DNA of 64,000 nt from the NCBI GenBank assembly GCA_016124845.1, contig WGMW01000005.1, positions 1 to 64,000 on the forward strand, read 5' to 3'. Positions 25,223 through 34,703 of this stretch are shown here, in pieces (within the stretch, counting starts at the first letter, position 1; every line of letters starts with the position of its first letter). The notes beneath the pieces were generated by a model. It searched no databases, was not told the origin of the DNA, and saw only the letters and a list, made by a program, of their open reading frames with translations. The position numbers were made by a program, and so were the translations under genes. The stretch comes from Flavobacteriales bacterium. GTDB lineage: Bacteria; Bacteroidota; Bacteroidia; UBA10329.

Positions 25223-26056
25223 CTAAGAAACATGCGGAATGGTGCAGTGCTCCGACCGCACCTCGCTGCCGAAGAAGATGGAGGCATGCGCATCGAAATT
25301 GGCGGTGTCATCGGTGGTGAGGAACCTGCGGGTGCCGTTCTTGCTCCACAGTTGGTCCATTTCGGGGTGGCGGTGCAGGTAGTCTTTCAGGCTTTCGGCC
25401 ACAATTTCTCCCTGCGAGATGACGCGCACCTGCGGTGGGAGGTGCTGTTGGATCTTGTCCGTCAGTAGCGGATAGTGCGTACACCCGAGCAGAATGCTGT
25501 CGATGTCGGGTGCCTGTTGCATCAGTTGGTCCACGTATTCCTTCACAAAGAAGTCGGCACCTGCGCCATGGTGCTCGTTATTCTCGATAAGCGGCACCCA
25601 CATGGGGCATGCCTGCTGGTACACCTCCACCTGCGGGAAGGTCTTGGCAATCTCGATAGGATAGGATTCTGAAAGGACGGTGCCCGATGTGCCAAGCACA
25701 CCCACTTTGCCTGAGGTGGAGTAGTTGCCAATGACCTCTGCCGTTGGGCGGATGACCCCCAGCACGCGCAGTTTGGGGTCCATTTTGGGAAGGTCTTTCT
25801 GTTGGATGGTTCGCAACGCTTTGGCCGAGGCCGTATTGCACGCCAATATGACCAGCGGACACCCCGCATCGAACAGTTTGAAGACGCATTCCCGCGTGTA
25901 TTCGTACACGGTCTGAAACGAGCGCGTTCCATACGGAGAGCGTGCGTTATCGCCCAGATAGAGGTAATCGTACTGCGGAAGAAGGGCCGCTACTTCGCGC
26001 AGCACGGTAAGGCCTCCGTAGCCCGAATCGAATATGCCTATGGGGTGGTTGTCCAT
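25223..26056 (-). CDS. murI: Glutamate racemase
   Basis: 277 residues from the ATG at 26056, chosen because homologues begin just before IGIFDSGYGGLTVL; a longer start at 26077 would reach towards a repeat. Interconverts L- and D-glutamate in the cytoplasm, supplying D-Glu for peptidoglycan. Both catalytic cysteines are present, in ILACNTASAKAL and LLGCTHYPLL, plus DNARSPYG. Same strand as the Skp/BamA cluster, but separated from it by a repeat and a strong terminator, so probably transcribed from its own promoter. Confidence 0.93.
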   Translation of the reverse strand: MDNHPIGIFDSGYGGLTVLREVAALLPQYDYLYLGDNARSPYGTRSFQTVYEYTRECVFKLFDAGCPLVILACNTASAKALRTIQQKDLPKMDPKLRVLGVIRPTAEVIGNYSTSGKVGVLGTSGTVLSESYPIEIAKTFPQVEVYQQACPMWVPLIENNEHHGAGADFFVKEYVDQLMQQAPDIDSILLGCTHYPLLTDKIQQHLPPQVRVISQGEIVAESLKDYLHRHPEMDQLWSKNGTRRFLTTDDTANFDAHASIFFGSEVRSEHCTIPHVS

Positions 26057-26072
26057 TTGTCTGTTTAAACAC

Positions 26073-26130
26073 GTCACCCTGAACTTGTTTCAGGGTCTAT
26101 TACCAGATGCTGAAACAAGTTCAGCATGAC
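26073..26130. repeat. 58-bp inverted-repeat element upstream of murI
   Basis: Two 21-base arms (26073-26093 and 26110-26130) are reverse complements with two mismatches. Their cores are CTGAACTTGTTTCAG and CTGAAACAAGTTCAG, and each arm can also fold on itself (CCCTGAA/TTCAGGG; GCTGAA/TTCAGC). It resembles a dispersed intergenic repeat rather than a terminator, as no T-run follows. Confidence 0.75.
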
Positions 26131-26151
26131 CTCCGATCTGAACGTGCGGGC

Positions 26152-26181
26152 AAAAAAAGACCCGCCTGAAAAGACGGGTCT
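26152..26181 (-). terminator. Rho-independent terminator of the bamA-skp operon
   Basis: Minus strand: AGACCCG stem, 10-base loop, CGGGTCT, then a run of T (complement of A at 26152-26158). It lies 27 bp after the stop of the second Skp gene. Confidence 0.85.
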
Positions 26182-26207
26182 AAATATGCTCAAATGTTCT
26201 GAGGTTC

Positions 26208-26705
26208 TCAGAGACCCAACTTGGTCTTTACATCGGCCATCAGGTCGTCTGTATCCTTGTGGAACAGCAATACGCCCAATGAGCTATCGAACACGTAGGT
26301 GTATCCTTTGGCCTCGGCCACTTCGTCAATGGCCTTACGCGCCTTGTCGATAACTGGAGTAAGAACCTCCTGCTCTTTCTTGGAGATCTCGTCCTGCGCC
26401 TGCTGCTGGAACTCTTGGATCCTTCTTTCAAGATCCGCGATCTCACGCATTTTGGTGTTACGCACGGTAGGGATCATGTCCTTCTCTCCCGCTTGGAATG
26501 TTTGCACTTTTCCTTCGTATTCTTTGGCCATGGCCTCCAATGCAGTTTGGAATTCCTTGGCGAACTCTTCGAGGTCTTTTTCGGCCTGTGCCTTTTCTGG
26601 CATCAGCTCCAACAATGCAGCCGAATCGATGTGTCCGAACTTCTGCTGGGCAAACGTTGGAAATGCAAATGCCAACGCTGCAATTATCACTACTAACTTT
26701 TTCAT
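26208..26705 (-). CDS. OmpH/Skp-family periplasmic chaperone
   Basis: 165 residues: signal peptide MKKLVVIIAALAFAFPTFAQ, then FGHIDSAALLELMPE, a long charged coiled coil (about 45-120) forming the tentacle arms, and a closing KGYTYVFDSSLGVLLF strand region. Skp trimers hold unfolded outer-membrane proteins on their way to BamA. It is the second of two tandem skp genes directly behind bamA, as usual in Bacteroidota. Confidence 0.9.
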   Translation of the reverse strand: MKKLVVIIAALAFAFPTFAQQKFGHIDSAALLELMPEKAQAEKDLEEFAKEFQTALEAMAKEYEGKVQTFQAGEKDMIPTVRNTKMREIADLERRIQEFQQQAQDEISKKEQEVLTPVIDKARKAIDEVAEAKGYTYVFDSSLGVLLFHKDTDDLMADVKTKLGL

Positions 26706-26741
26706 ATTCTGTGTTTTACGGGGCGCGAAAATAGCTATAAT

Positions 26742-27269
26742 TTACTTCTTCTCTGTCTTGACGGAATAGCCCAGTTCGTCAAGCACATCTTCACTCAGAT
26801 CGTATTTATCTGAGGTGTAAAGCATGGTCAGAGTACCGGCCTTATCAAAGATAACGGCATAGCCTCTGGCATCCGCTATCTGCTTGATGGCGTTATAGAC
26901 CTTGTCCTGAATAGGCTTGGTGAACTCCTGACGCTTCTGGAACAGGTCGCCCTGATAACCGAAACGCTGCTTCTGCTTCTCCTTGGCCTCCTTCTCCTTC
27001 TCAATGATCTGCTCTTCGCGCTTGCGCTTCATGTCATCGGTAAGCAGGATCTGCTCGGCCTGAAAATCCTTGTACATGCGGTCGATCTCCGCGTACATCT
27101 TCTCGATCTCCGACTGCCATTGCACCGAGATCTCGTTGAGTTCCTGCTGTTTCTGTTGGTACTCTGGAATACTTTCGAGAATGTAATCGGTATCCACGTA
27201 GCCGAAGCGTTGCGCATTGGCCGAAAGGACGAACCCGAAAACGACAAGTGTTAAAAATGCTCTTTTCAT
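26742..27269 (-). CDS. OmpH/Skp-family periplasmic chaperone
   Basis: 175 residues: signal peptide ending NAQ, then FGYVDTDYILESIPEYQQKQQEL, a very charged central coiled coil (MKRKREEQIIEKEKEAKEKQKQ) and a conserved C-terminal region (IADARGYAVIFDKAG). Paralogue of the next gene, with the same fold order but a more basic arm. It starts 11 bp after the bamA stop, so it is translated from the same message. Confidence 0.9.
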   Translation of the reverse strand: MKRAFLTLVVFGFVLSANAQRFGYVDTDYILESIPEYQQKQQELNEISVQWQSEIEKMYAEIDRMYKDFQAEQILLTDDMKRKREEQIIEKEKEAKEKQKQRFGYQGDLFQKRQEFTKPIQDKVYNAIKQIADARGYAVIFDKAGTLTMLYTSDKYDLSEDVLDELGYSVKTEKK

Positions 27270-27280
27270 GCTATGATAGA

Positions 27281-29809
27281 TTAAAAGTTCTGTCCGATAG
27301 AGAAATGGAATTGCCCCGGTGCCATGTTCGGATATCCGGGTACGTTATCAAACCTCCAACCGTAATCCAGTCCCAATAGCCCGAACATGGGCAGGAAGAT
27401 ACGAACTCCAACCCCAGCTGATTTCTTGAGTTGGAAAGGTTTGAACTGTCCGAAGTTGAGCCATGAATCTCCAGCCTCGGCAAACGCCAACACATAGATG
27501 GTTGCCTGCGGATTGGGAGAGATTCGGTAACGGAGTTCTGCACTATACTTCGTAAAGATGGTTCCTCCGAAACTTGGTGAGAGTGAGTTGTTGTCGTAAC
27601 CACGTAGGGCAAATATCTCTCGCCCGTCCAATGAGTAACCGCTAAGTCCGCTACCACCGAGGTAGAAGCGTTCGAATGGCGAAATGCCGAGTTTTCTGTT
27701 GTAAAGTCCAAGGAATCCATACTGCAACTTGGTGGCCAACACCAAATTCTTTGCCAAACCGAGGTACCACCTCACATCAAACTTCCATTTGTGGTATTCG
27801 ATGAGCTTGTAACGTTCGGATGCCGTTGCCGTCTCAAAGTCAATGTTCCTGAAGAGTGAGAATGGTGGGGTTATTTCCACACTTCCAGTAATGGTGGAAC
27901 CATACGTTGGGAAGATCGGGTCGCCAACAGAATTTCTCGACACGGTAAGTGTATAACTCACGGTATTTGAGTTTCCGTTGTTGAAACCAGAGATCAACTG
28001 ATAATTCTCCAGCTGATAGTTCTGGTAGCTGATCTGCTGCTGAATGAGGAAATAGTCATCTGGCCACTTCAACCGCTGCCCCAGCCCAACCGTTACACCC
28101 GTAATTCGGATGGCCTGACGGTTGTCCTGCCCCTTCTGAATACCATTGGACTGCACCGAATGGTAGGCTGAAATACTCAATGCATTCGGCTTCTTTCCGC
28201 CCAACCATGGCTCCATAAAGGAGAAATTGTACGATTGGAAGTAAAGACCGTTCGATTGCGCCCTCACACTCAACTGCTGTCCATCACCCGAAGGCAATGG
28301 TCTCCAAGCGCTTTTCTTGGCCATGTTGCGCAGCGAGAAGTTGTTGAATTTCACACCCAAGGTTCCCACAATACGGCCAGCACCCCAACCACCTGAGAGC
28401 TCGATCTGGTCGGAAGGTTTCTCTTCCACGGTGTAAACGATATCCACGGTTCCATCCACAGGATTCGGTTTCGGTTCCACGCCAAGTGTCTCGTTATTGA
28501 AGTAGCCCAACTGCGAAAGTTCGCGCTGTGAACGGATAATATCTGCACGGCTGAACAACTGACCAGGCTTGGTACGAATCTCCCGCATGATCACGTGGTC
28601 GTTGGTCTTGGTGTTGCCGACAACGGTCACCTTATTGATGGTGGCCTGCTTGCCCTCGCGGATGCGCATCTCCAGATCGATACTGTCATTCACCACCAAA
28701 ACCTCCACAGGATCTACATTGAAGAACAGGTAACCGTCATCCAAATAGAGCGAACTCACATCACGTCCGTTCGGGTTCATCAGCAGGTTGGCCTCCAACC
28801 TCGCCTGATCGTAAACATCGCCCTTCTTAATGCCGAGGATCTTGTCCAACAGTTCTGATGGATATTTCGTGTTTCCTGTCCACGTGATGTTTCGGAAGTA
28901 GTATTTGCGACCTTCCTCCATGTTGATCTCCACGTTGATGGAACCATCCTTGTTGTTGTAGATCGTATCGCTGAGGATGCGCGCATCGCGATAGCCCATC
29001 TGGTTGTATTTGGCAATAACCGCCTTCTTATCGGCCTCGTATTCTGCTTCCAAAAACTTGGAGGCTTTCCATACCCGATACCATTGTCGCTGCTTGGTCT
29101 CCTTCATGGCACGGATCAACTTTCCTGTCTTCACTTCCTCGTTCCCTCGGAAAATGATCTTCCCGATCTTCACCTTTTTGTGTCTGTTCACCTTGAAGTT
29201 GAGAACCACGCTGTTCGGAAGCATGGTATCAGGCTCCGTTTCCGTCACCACTTCCACATTCAGATAGCCCTTGTCTATGTAGTGGTCTTTGATGATGTTC
29301 TCGGTGGATACGATCAGGTTGTCGTTCACCACTTTTCCTTTGATGAGCCTGATCGCATCGCGGATGTCATTCGCATCTCCCTTTTTCACGCCTTTCAGCG
29401 CATATTTGCTCAATCGGGGGCGTTCCTGCAACCAGATGTCCAAGTAGATCGTTTCTCCATCGATCTTGGTGGCGGTAATATTAATGTCGCTGAAAAGTCC
29501 TTGATCCCACAGCTTGTGAATGGCCTCGGTAATGTCTTCACCAGGCACTTGGACCGTCTGACCCTTGGTCAGGCCAGAAAGCAGAATCAGTACCTTTTTA
29601 TCGAGATACTTGGTGCCCGAAACGGTTATATCTCCAATGGTGTAAGGCTTCGGGGCCGAATAATCGATCTTCGTATCCTGCCCACCAATGACAATTGGGG
29701 TGTTACCGTTCTGTGCCTTTGACGGAACTGAGGTTAAAACCAGCACCGCAAGCAACAGAAGCATTGTATAAATGCCCTTAAGCGCTGACCTGCTCACTGA
29801 TCTTTCCAA
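27281..29809 (-). CDS. bamA: Outer-membrane assembly factor BamA
   Basis: 842 residues. Signal peptide (basic MERSVSRSALKGIY then LLLLAVLVLTSV); the start at 29809 keeps the positive N-region, although an ATG at 29764 is possible. Five POTRA domains cover roughly 50-450 (GDITVSGTKYLDKKVLIL, ISFRGNEE-like, ITWTGNTKYPSELLDKI, VTVVGNTKTNDHVIMREI). The rest is the 16-strand barrel, with YRISPNP and a C-terminal FHFSIGQNF strand. Inserts outer-membrane proteins. It overlaps uppS by 32 bp and is followed by two skp genes. Confidence 0.95.
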   Translation of the reverse strand: MERSVSRSALKGIYTMLLLLAVLVLTSVPSKAQNGNTPIVIGGQDTKIDYSAPKPYTIGDITVSGTKYLDKKVLILLSGLTKGQTVQVPGEDITEAIHKLWDQGLFSDINITATKIDGETIYLDIWLQERPRLSKYALKGVKKGDANDIRDAIRLIKGKVVNDNLIVSTENIIKDHYIDKGYLNVEVVTETEPDTMLPNSVVLNFKVNRHKKVKIGKIIFRGNEEVKTGKLIRAMKETKQRQWYRVWKASKFLEAEYEADKKAVIAKYNQMGYRDARILSDTIYNNKDGSINVEINMEEGRKYYFRNITWTGNTKYPSELLDKILGIKKGDVYDQARLEANLLMNPNGRDVSSLYLDDGYLFFNVDPVEVLVVNDSIDLEMRIREGKQATINKVTVVGNTKTNDHVIMREIRTKPGQLFSRADIIRSQRELSQLGYFNNETLGVEPKPNPVDGTVDIVYTVEEKPSDQIELSGGWGAGRIVGTLGVKFNNFSLRNMAKKSAWRPLPSGDGQQLSVRAQSNGLYFQSYNFSFMEPWLGGKKPNALSISAYHSVQSNGIQKGQDNRQAIRITGVTVGLGQRLKWPDDYFLIQQQISYQNYQLENYQLISGFNNGNSNTVSYTLTVSRNSVGDPIFPTYGSTITGSVEITPPFSLFRNIDFETATASERYKLIEYHKWKFDVRWYLGLAKNLVLATKLQYGFLGLYNRKLGISPFERFYLGGSGLSGYSLDGREIFALRGYDNNSLSPSFGGTIFTKYSAELRYRISPNPQATIYVLAFAEAGDSWLNFGQFKPFQLKKSAGVGVRIFLPMFGLLGLDYGWRFDNVPGYPNMAPGQFHFSIGQNF

Positions 29810-30521
29810 ATCTTCTTTCTCGTCCTTGATAGTCGATTATCGCCTTTTCAAAATCTGTCCTGTCAAAATCAGGCCAGAGTTTGTCGGTAAAATAGAGTTC
29901 GGCATAGGCGATCTGCCACAACAGGAAATTGGAGATCCGCTGCTCTCCACTGGTACGAATAAGTAGTTCAGGGTCTGGGATTCCAAGCGTGCAAAGATGC
30001 TCATCGATGGTCGATTCATCAATTGCATCCGCATCCAATTTCCCTGATTTAACATTTTTTGCAATGGCCTTTATCGCTCTCACCAATTCCCATTTGGATG
30101 AATAGCTCAGCGCCAACGTCAAGGTCATGCGCTTATTGTCCTTGGTCTTTTCAATGGCCTCCAACAACTCGCGGTAGCAACCTTTGGGCAGCGATTCCAT
30201 GTCTCCGATGGCATTCAGGCGAATGTCGTTGTCCATCAATGTCTTTGTTTCCTTATTGATGGTTTTCACCAACAGGGTCATCAACGCGTTCACCTCCACC
30301 TGTGGTCGGCTCCAGTTTTCTGTAGAGAAAGCGTAAAGCGTCAAGTACCCGATTCCCATTTCTGCGGCACATTCCACCGTTTCCCGAACAGCCTTCACGC
30401 CTTTGTTGTGCCCAAAGGTGCGGAGTTTACCGCGCTGCTTGGCCCAACGACCATTACCGTCCATGATAACCGCCACGTGTTTTGGCAGTCTGGTCGGGTC
30501 TATGCGTTTGTCTATGGCCAT
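29778..30521 (-). CDS. uppS: Isoprenyl transferase / undecaprenyl diphosphate synthase
   Basis: 247 residues. It makes the C55 lipid carrier for cell-wall and polysaccharide synthesis by cis-addition of isopentenyl diphosphate. Signatures: HVAVIMDGNGRWAKQRG near residues 15-31 (catalytic Asp21), YAFSTENWSRP, and RTSGEQRISNFLLWQIAYAEL with the conserved Arg pair. Full length for the family. Cytoplasmic. It lies directly before bamA with a 32-bp overlap. Confidence 0.95.
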   Translation of the reverse strand: MAIDKRIDPTRLPKHVAVIMDGNGRWAKQRGKLRTFGHNKGVKAVRETVECAAEMGIGYLTLYAFSTENWSRPQVEVNALMTLLVKTINKETKTLMDNDIRLNAIGDMESLPKGCYRELLEAIEKTKDNKRMTLTLALSYSSKWELVRAIKAIAKNVKSGKLDADAIDESTIDEHLCTLGIPDPELLIRTSGEQRISNFLLWQIAYAELYFTDKLWPDFDRTDFEKAIIDYQGRERRFGKISEQVSA

Positions 30522-30577
30522 CTATAAAATGAAAATCGCCCCGAAAGGCGATGCAAATGTACTCTACTGAACGAGAC

Positions 30578-31402
30578 TTATTGATAGGCGGGACATTTCT
30601 GCGGTCGTGCCTCGATATTAATAGAAACAGTAACGAGCGCAAACGAATACCAATCGTTGGTTTTCGAGTTGCCGCGCTGCCTACCTGTCAACTGCTCGTC
30701 CGTCAGGTCAGAACGATTGGCAAGCTCGTAAGCGATCGGTCCGCGCTCGGATTTTATTACGTCTGGATCGGCATACGTTCCACTCACATCATCCAAATAA
30801 TCGGTAAAGGTGTAGCGCATTCCCCATTCCAAACCAACCGAAAGTCGTTTTGAAAGATTTGCCTTTACACCCAGACCAAAAGGAATTGCCCCATTGGTAA
30901 GTGAGTATTTTTTTCGGGTAGGATAATAGGTGGTTCCCTGTCCTTCGGTGCCCAGCGGTTGCAGATCGTACATATTCCCATCTTTGGCCTGCGCCCGTGG
31001 ATTGAACTTGAACAGCGCAATGCCCCCGAACAGGAATGGGGTGATCGGATGCTCCATGTCTCCTGGAGCGTATTTGAAGAAGTTGAACTCGCCCGTGATG
31101 GCAAACTCGAACACCCAGGATTCGAAACGGAGATTCCTTTCCCGCTGTGCGGCCACTTTCGATTTGGAATCATCGCCCATCAGGTAACCCGTAGTGAACG
31201 TGCCCCGCATCGAAAATCTGTCGTTGAAATTGTATCGGTAGAACAATCCTCCCGCAGGAAGCACTTTCTTGAATGGTGTGCTTGGGTTCAGGTCGCCCAT
31301 ATAGTATGAAACCCCTCCCATCACGCCAACCTCCGAATACTGTGCTTTTAACTGCGAAAACCCTACCGTCAGTAAAAGAACAAGAACAACTACCCTTTTC
31401 AT
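30578..31402 (-). CDS. DUF6089-type outer-membrane barrel protein
   Basis: 274 residues from ATG at 31402, which begins a signal peptide (MKRVVVLVLLLTVGFSQLKAQ). It has alternating hydrophobic/aromatic beta strands (GGVSYYMGDLNPS, RFESWVFEFAITGEFNFF, FTDYLDDVSGTY). It shares several blocks with the neighbouring upstream gene (TEGQG, AIPFGLGVKANLSKRLSVGLEWG), so the two are a tandem duplication. Between uppS and nadK, as in many Flavobacteriia. Function unknown; probably a small porin-like barrel. Confidence 0.8.
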   Translation of the reverse strand: MKRVVVLVLLLTVGFSQLKAQYSEVGVMGGVSYYMGDLNPSTPFKKVLPAGGLFYRYNFNDRFSMRGTFTTGYLMGDDSKSKVAAQRERNLRFESWVFEFAITGEFNFFKYAPGDMEHPITPFLFGGIALFKFNPRAQAKDGNMYDLQPLGTEGQGTTYYPTRKKYSLTNGAIPFGLGVKANLSKRLSVGLEWGMRYTFTDYLDDVSGTYADPDVIKSERGPIAYELANRSDLTDEQLTGRQRGNSKTNDWYSFALVTVSINIEARPQKCPAYQ

Positions 31403-31421
31403 TACTTCTCTCCTCAGCACA

Positions 31422-32369
31422 TTAGAACTTCGGAAGTCCCTTTCTTGTTGTGCGGATCTTTCTTTGATATGTTATCATCAAGAACATGTATGAGTCCAGA
31501 TCGCTTGGATCCCCACGTTGTTGCCCTGGACATACGGAACATGCTCCTTGAAACGAATCGACATTGTCTGGAACCCTACTTAAAGACGGGTCTGCAAGCG
31601 CTGCAGCCACATTATCATACCCCATGGCCGATTTGATGCTTGCCGCATTCGGTGCCCATTGAGAATAAACATACGTTGTACTTACGTCATCCATGTAGTC
31701 GGTGAATGTTTTACGAAGACCGTACTCCAAACCGATGCTGCTCTTTTTATCCAGCGCATACTTCATCCCCACACCGAAAGGAATGGCAAATTGCCAATTT
31801 GAATAAACCTTGCGAGATGGAACAAAGCCTTGGCCTTCGGTGTGCAACTTTCGCAGCGAGTACCACTTGCCATCGTACTTGGCCATTGGGTTCATGTAAA
31901 GCAGAGAAACGCCAGCAAATCCGTAAACATACACTTGACTGCCTTTTCTTCCTCTACCGCGTACACGCCTGATCTTGTAACGGCTACCGATGGATTCGCG
32001 CATCCACGAGACCTCCATCTGTGTGGCCCACTCAACGATAGGTGAGCGGAAACTGAGATTTCTGTTGTGACGGAACGGTTCCTGCGTGTACTTGTCGTTA
32101 CCAGAAAGCTCACCAAAACTGAAGCCCGTTTTTGCAGATACGTACTGCGAGATCTTGTATCTGAATCCGACATTGGCCACATAGCGCGTAGAAGCCGCAT
32201 CAAGGTCAAAGAACCAGTCGGAACCAATCTGGTTACGACCTCCCAGGTCGCCAAGGAACTGCGTTGCTCCAAGACCTGCAACCCACTCATAGCGCTGACG
32301 CTTCCAACGCTGGGCATTGACCAACGTTGGCAGAACAATCAGTACAAGAAGAAAAAACTTTGGACGCAT
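31422..32369 (-). CDS. DUF6089-type outer-membrane barrel protein
   Basis: 315 residues from ATG at 32369, where a signal peptide (MRPKFFLLVLIVLPTLVNAQ) begins. Beta-strand pattern with WVAGLGATQFLGDLGGRNQ and FTDYMDDVSTTYVY. Longer than its paralogue by an insertion near the C-terminus (DSFQGACSVCPGQQRGDPSD) with two cysteines that could form a disulphide. 19 bp ahead of its paralogue. Function unknown. Confidence 0.8.
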   Translation of the reverse strand: MRPKFFLLVLIVLPTLVNAQRWKRQRYEWVAGLGATQFLGDLGGRNQIGSDWFFDLDAASTRYVANVGFRYKISQYVSAKTGFSFGELSGNDKYTQEPFRHNRNLSFRSPIVEWATQMEVSWMRESIGSRYKIRRVRGRGRKGSQVYVYGFAGVSLLYMNPMAKYDGKWYSLRKLHTEGQGFVPSRKVYSNWQFAIPFGVGMKYALDKKSSIGLEYGLRKTFTDYMDDVSTTYVYSQWAPNAASIKSAMGYDNVAAALADPSLSRVPDNVDSFQGACSVCPGQQRGDPSDLDSYMFLMITYQRKIRTTRKGLPKF

Positions 32370-32444
32370 GAGAAAACCAGCACTTCTCGTGTAAGGATGC
32401 AAATATAGCTATATAATCACGGAACGTGCAGAAACAACTGAGTT

Positions 32445-33308
32445 TCAATTACGTCTGTCGTGACCCCACATCAATTTGCTGCGAAGTGTGTCGAAATAAT
32501 CGTTCGGCCCAAAGCGGACCAGCCCGACCTTAAAATCGGCTTTCGTAACGCGTATTTCCACATCAGAACTGACTATTTCCGATCGCGAATCCAGCGAAGC
32601 CAAAAAATTGGGTTCGGAGGTATCTACCTTGAGCGTGATCTTCCGATGGTCGCTTATCACCAACGGGCGCACATTGAGATTGTGCGGGGCAATGGGCGTT
32701 ATGATGAAATTGCTGGTTCCTGGAGCAACGATCGGGCCTCCAGTGCTCAACGAATAACCCGTAGATCCTGTAGGTGTTGAGATAATGAGGCCATCTGCCC
32801 AATACGTGTTCAGGAAGAAATCATCCAAATAAGCGTTTACGACCAACATGGAAGAGGTAGCACTTTTATGCACGCTTACCTCATTCAGCGCATAATTGTC
32901 GGTTCCGAAAAGAGCTGAATTCGTATCGGCCTGCACCAACGTGCGATCATCCACCTGAAAGTCGCCATCGGCAAGTCTGTCCAATGCCTGACCGAACTCT
33001 TCGAACGGGGTGCTGGCCAAAAATCCCAATCTGCCTGCGTTCACTCCCAAAATGGGAATTTCTGAGCGGCCTACTTTCAGTACAGATTCCAAAATGGTTC
33101 CATCGCCACCGATGCTTACCAAGACATCGAACTCACCTTTTCGGAATCGGTCTCCTCCGATGATCTGCTCTGCCCTAATGCCGCCAAGCGTGGCAAGATC
33201 CTGTGTAAATGACACCGATTCGAACTTGGTGATCAATTTCTGGAGGATGGCTTCTAAGCGCGGCCGATCGGTCTCATACCGCAACCTGCCGTGTACTGCA
33301 ATTCGCAT
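32445..33308 (-). CDS. nadK: NAD kinase
   Basis: 287 residues. Phosphorylates NAD to NADP in the cytoplasm. GGDGT at 67-71 is the metal/phosphate loop, Asn142-Glu143 in NYALNEVSV the NE motif, and DGLIISTPTGSTGYSLS around 170-187 the conserved catalytic segment. Normal family length. Three bases separate its start from the stop of the upstream BamA-like gene. Confidence 0.95.
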   Translation of the reverse strand: MRIAVHGRLRYETDRPRLEAILQKLITKFESVSFTQDLATLGGIRAEQIIGGDRFRKGEFDVLVSIGGDGTILESVLKVGRSEIPILGVNAGRLGFLASTPFEEFGQALDRLADGDFQVDDRTLVQADTNSALFGTDNYALNEVSVHKSATSSMLVVNAYLDDFFLNTYWADGLIISTPTGSTGYSLSTGGPIVAPGTSNFIITPIAPHNLNVRPLVISDHRKITLKVDTSEPNFLASLDSRSEIVSSDVEIRVTKADFKVGLVRFGPNDYFDTLRSKLMWGHDRRN

Positions 33309-33311
33309 AGG

Positions 33312-34703
33312 CTAAATGTGCTTGGTGAAATGTACAAAAAAACCGTGCTGCAGGTTTTTGTTCACGGAATATTCAAATCGCCAGGCAATGTCGTAAAACG
33401 TGACCATGTCGATTCCGATGCCGCCACCGAGAAGCAAACTTCCCGCCAACGGATTGCCTTTATTGAACTGTGTGTCGATCACGTAACCCATGTCGTAGTT
33501 CAGGTTGAGATAGAAGGCCAACGGCAGCGTATTGAATTTGTTCGATTTCAGGAATTTCAACCGCACTTTGCGGAATGGCAGGGCGGCCCAGCGCAGACTG
33601 GTCTTGAGCAGCCCATATTGCTGACCATCGATCACGTAAAGTTCATATCCACGGACAAAATCCTCCTCATAACCGAGCCCTTGCTGTAGGTAGTACGGTT
33701 GCTGATTGGTTGAGGACAGCTTGATCTTCTGCCCGTGCGCAAAATACCAGCGTTTGTGCAGCTGCCAGTATTTGCTGTACTCCGCCTCCAATGTCCACAT
33801 GTCAATTGGGCTATCGAGAATATGGAACCCGTCTTTCCGTAAGGTGAATTCGAACCGATAGCCTTTGAGCGGGTAAACGCTGAAATCTGTCATGTTCCGT
33901 TTCACGTTGTACTCAATGGAAAAGAACCTGCTCAAGTGTTCTCCCGCCCCAAAATATTGTGGCTGCAATTTGGCCACCGTGTCGGCCACCCACGAGTTGG
34001 TGTACATGATCTCCAACTTGTGGACGTTATAGAGATTGGGGCGCCAACGTGGCGTAATGGATGCATATACCTCTTTGCGGATGTGGCGACTGTTATCCTT
34101 GTAGAACAGACGTTTGTTACCCTCTGCCATGTAGGCCACCTGATGGTTCTGCTCGTAACCCGCCTTGAACTCGATGCCCCACTTCTGCGCCTTGTCGAGG
34201 TACGGAATCTCATAGCGAAGCTGATAGCGGTTATTGAACCCGAAACGCAGCTGGAACACGAGATCCTGATTCAGTCCCAGAAAGTTGTGCCAGAAAATAT
34301 GGGTTCCGAAGTCGAGACGGTCCCATCGTTTGTTCTCCCACCAAGCACGGAAATTCCTATCGGCAAACTCAACGAACGGAACGGGCCAAACATACCAGCG
34401 TTCGGTTACACGCACCACCACATCCATCCGATCCCTACCGAACCAACAGGTGTCAATGTCCACAAAGTTGAAGAGCTCCAGATTCCAAACATTGCTGCGC
34501 GATCGGTGCAAATGGTAGGCAACGCTGTCTCTCGGAATGGTCTCTCCTTCCTTGAAGGTCATTTCGCGAAGCAGAATGCGCTCCTTTGTGATCTTATTGC
34601 CCTCAAACGCCACCGAACCAATGGTTACGCGTTCCTGCGCCACCGTGGCCAGATGAAACAATAAAGCGGGTAAAAAAAGTAAACGGAAGTACGTATGCGC
34701 CAC
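33312..34703 (-). CDS. BamA/TamA-family outer-membrane protein with one POTRA domain
   Basis: 463 residues: signal peptide ending LATVAQ, a single POTRA-like domain (VTIGSVAFEGNKITKERILLREM ... NVWNLELFNFVDIDTCW), then a beta-barrel region of about 330 residues with many aromatic strands and a C-terminal NLQHGFFVHFTKHI. Much shorter than BamA at 842 residues and lacking four of five POTRAs. It may assist insertion of selected proteins or secrete a partner. Abuts the CBS gene (no gap) and nadK (3 bp). Confidence 0.8.
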   Translation of the reverse strand: MAHTYFRLLFLPALLFHLATVAQERVTIGSVAFEGNKITKERILLREMTFKEGETIPRDSVAYHLHRSRSNVWNLELFNFVDIDTCWFGRDRMDVVVRVTERWYVWPVPFVEFADRNFRAWWENKRWDRLDFGTHIFWHNFLGLNQDLVFQLRFGFNNRYQLRYEIPYLDKAQKWGIEFKAGYEQNHQVAYMAEGNKRLFYKDNSRHIRKEVYASITPRWRPNLYNVHKLEIMYTNSWVADTVAKLQPQYFGAGEHLSRFFSIEYNVKRNMTDFSVYPLKGYRFEFTLRKDGFHILDSPIDMWTLEAEYSKYWQLHKRWYFAHGQKIKLSSTNQQPYYLQQGLGYEEDFVRGYELYVIDGQQYGLLKTSLRWAALPFRKVRLKFLKSNKFNTLPLAFYLNLNYDMGYVIDTQFNKGNPLAGSLLLGGGIGIDMVTFYDIAWRFEYSVNKNLQHGFFVHFTKHI

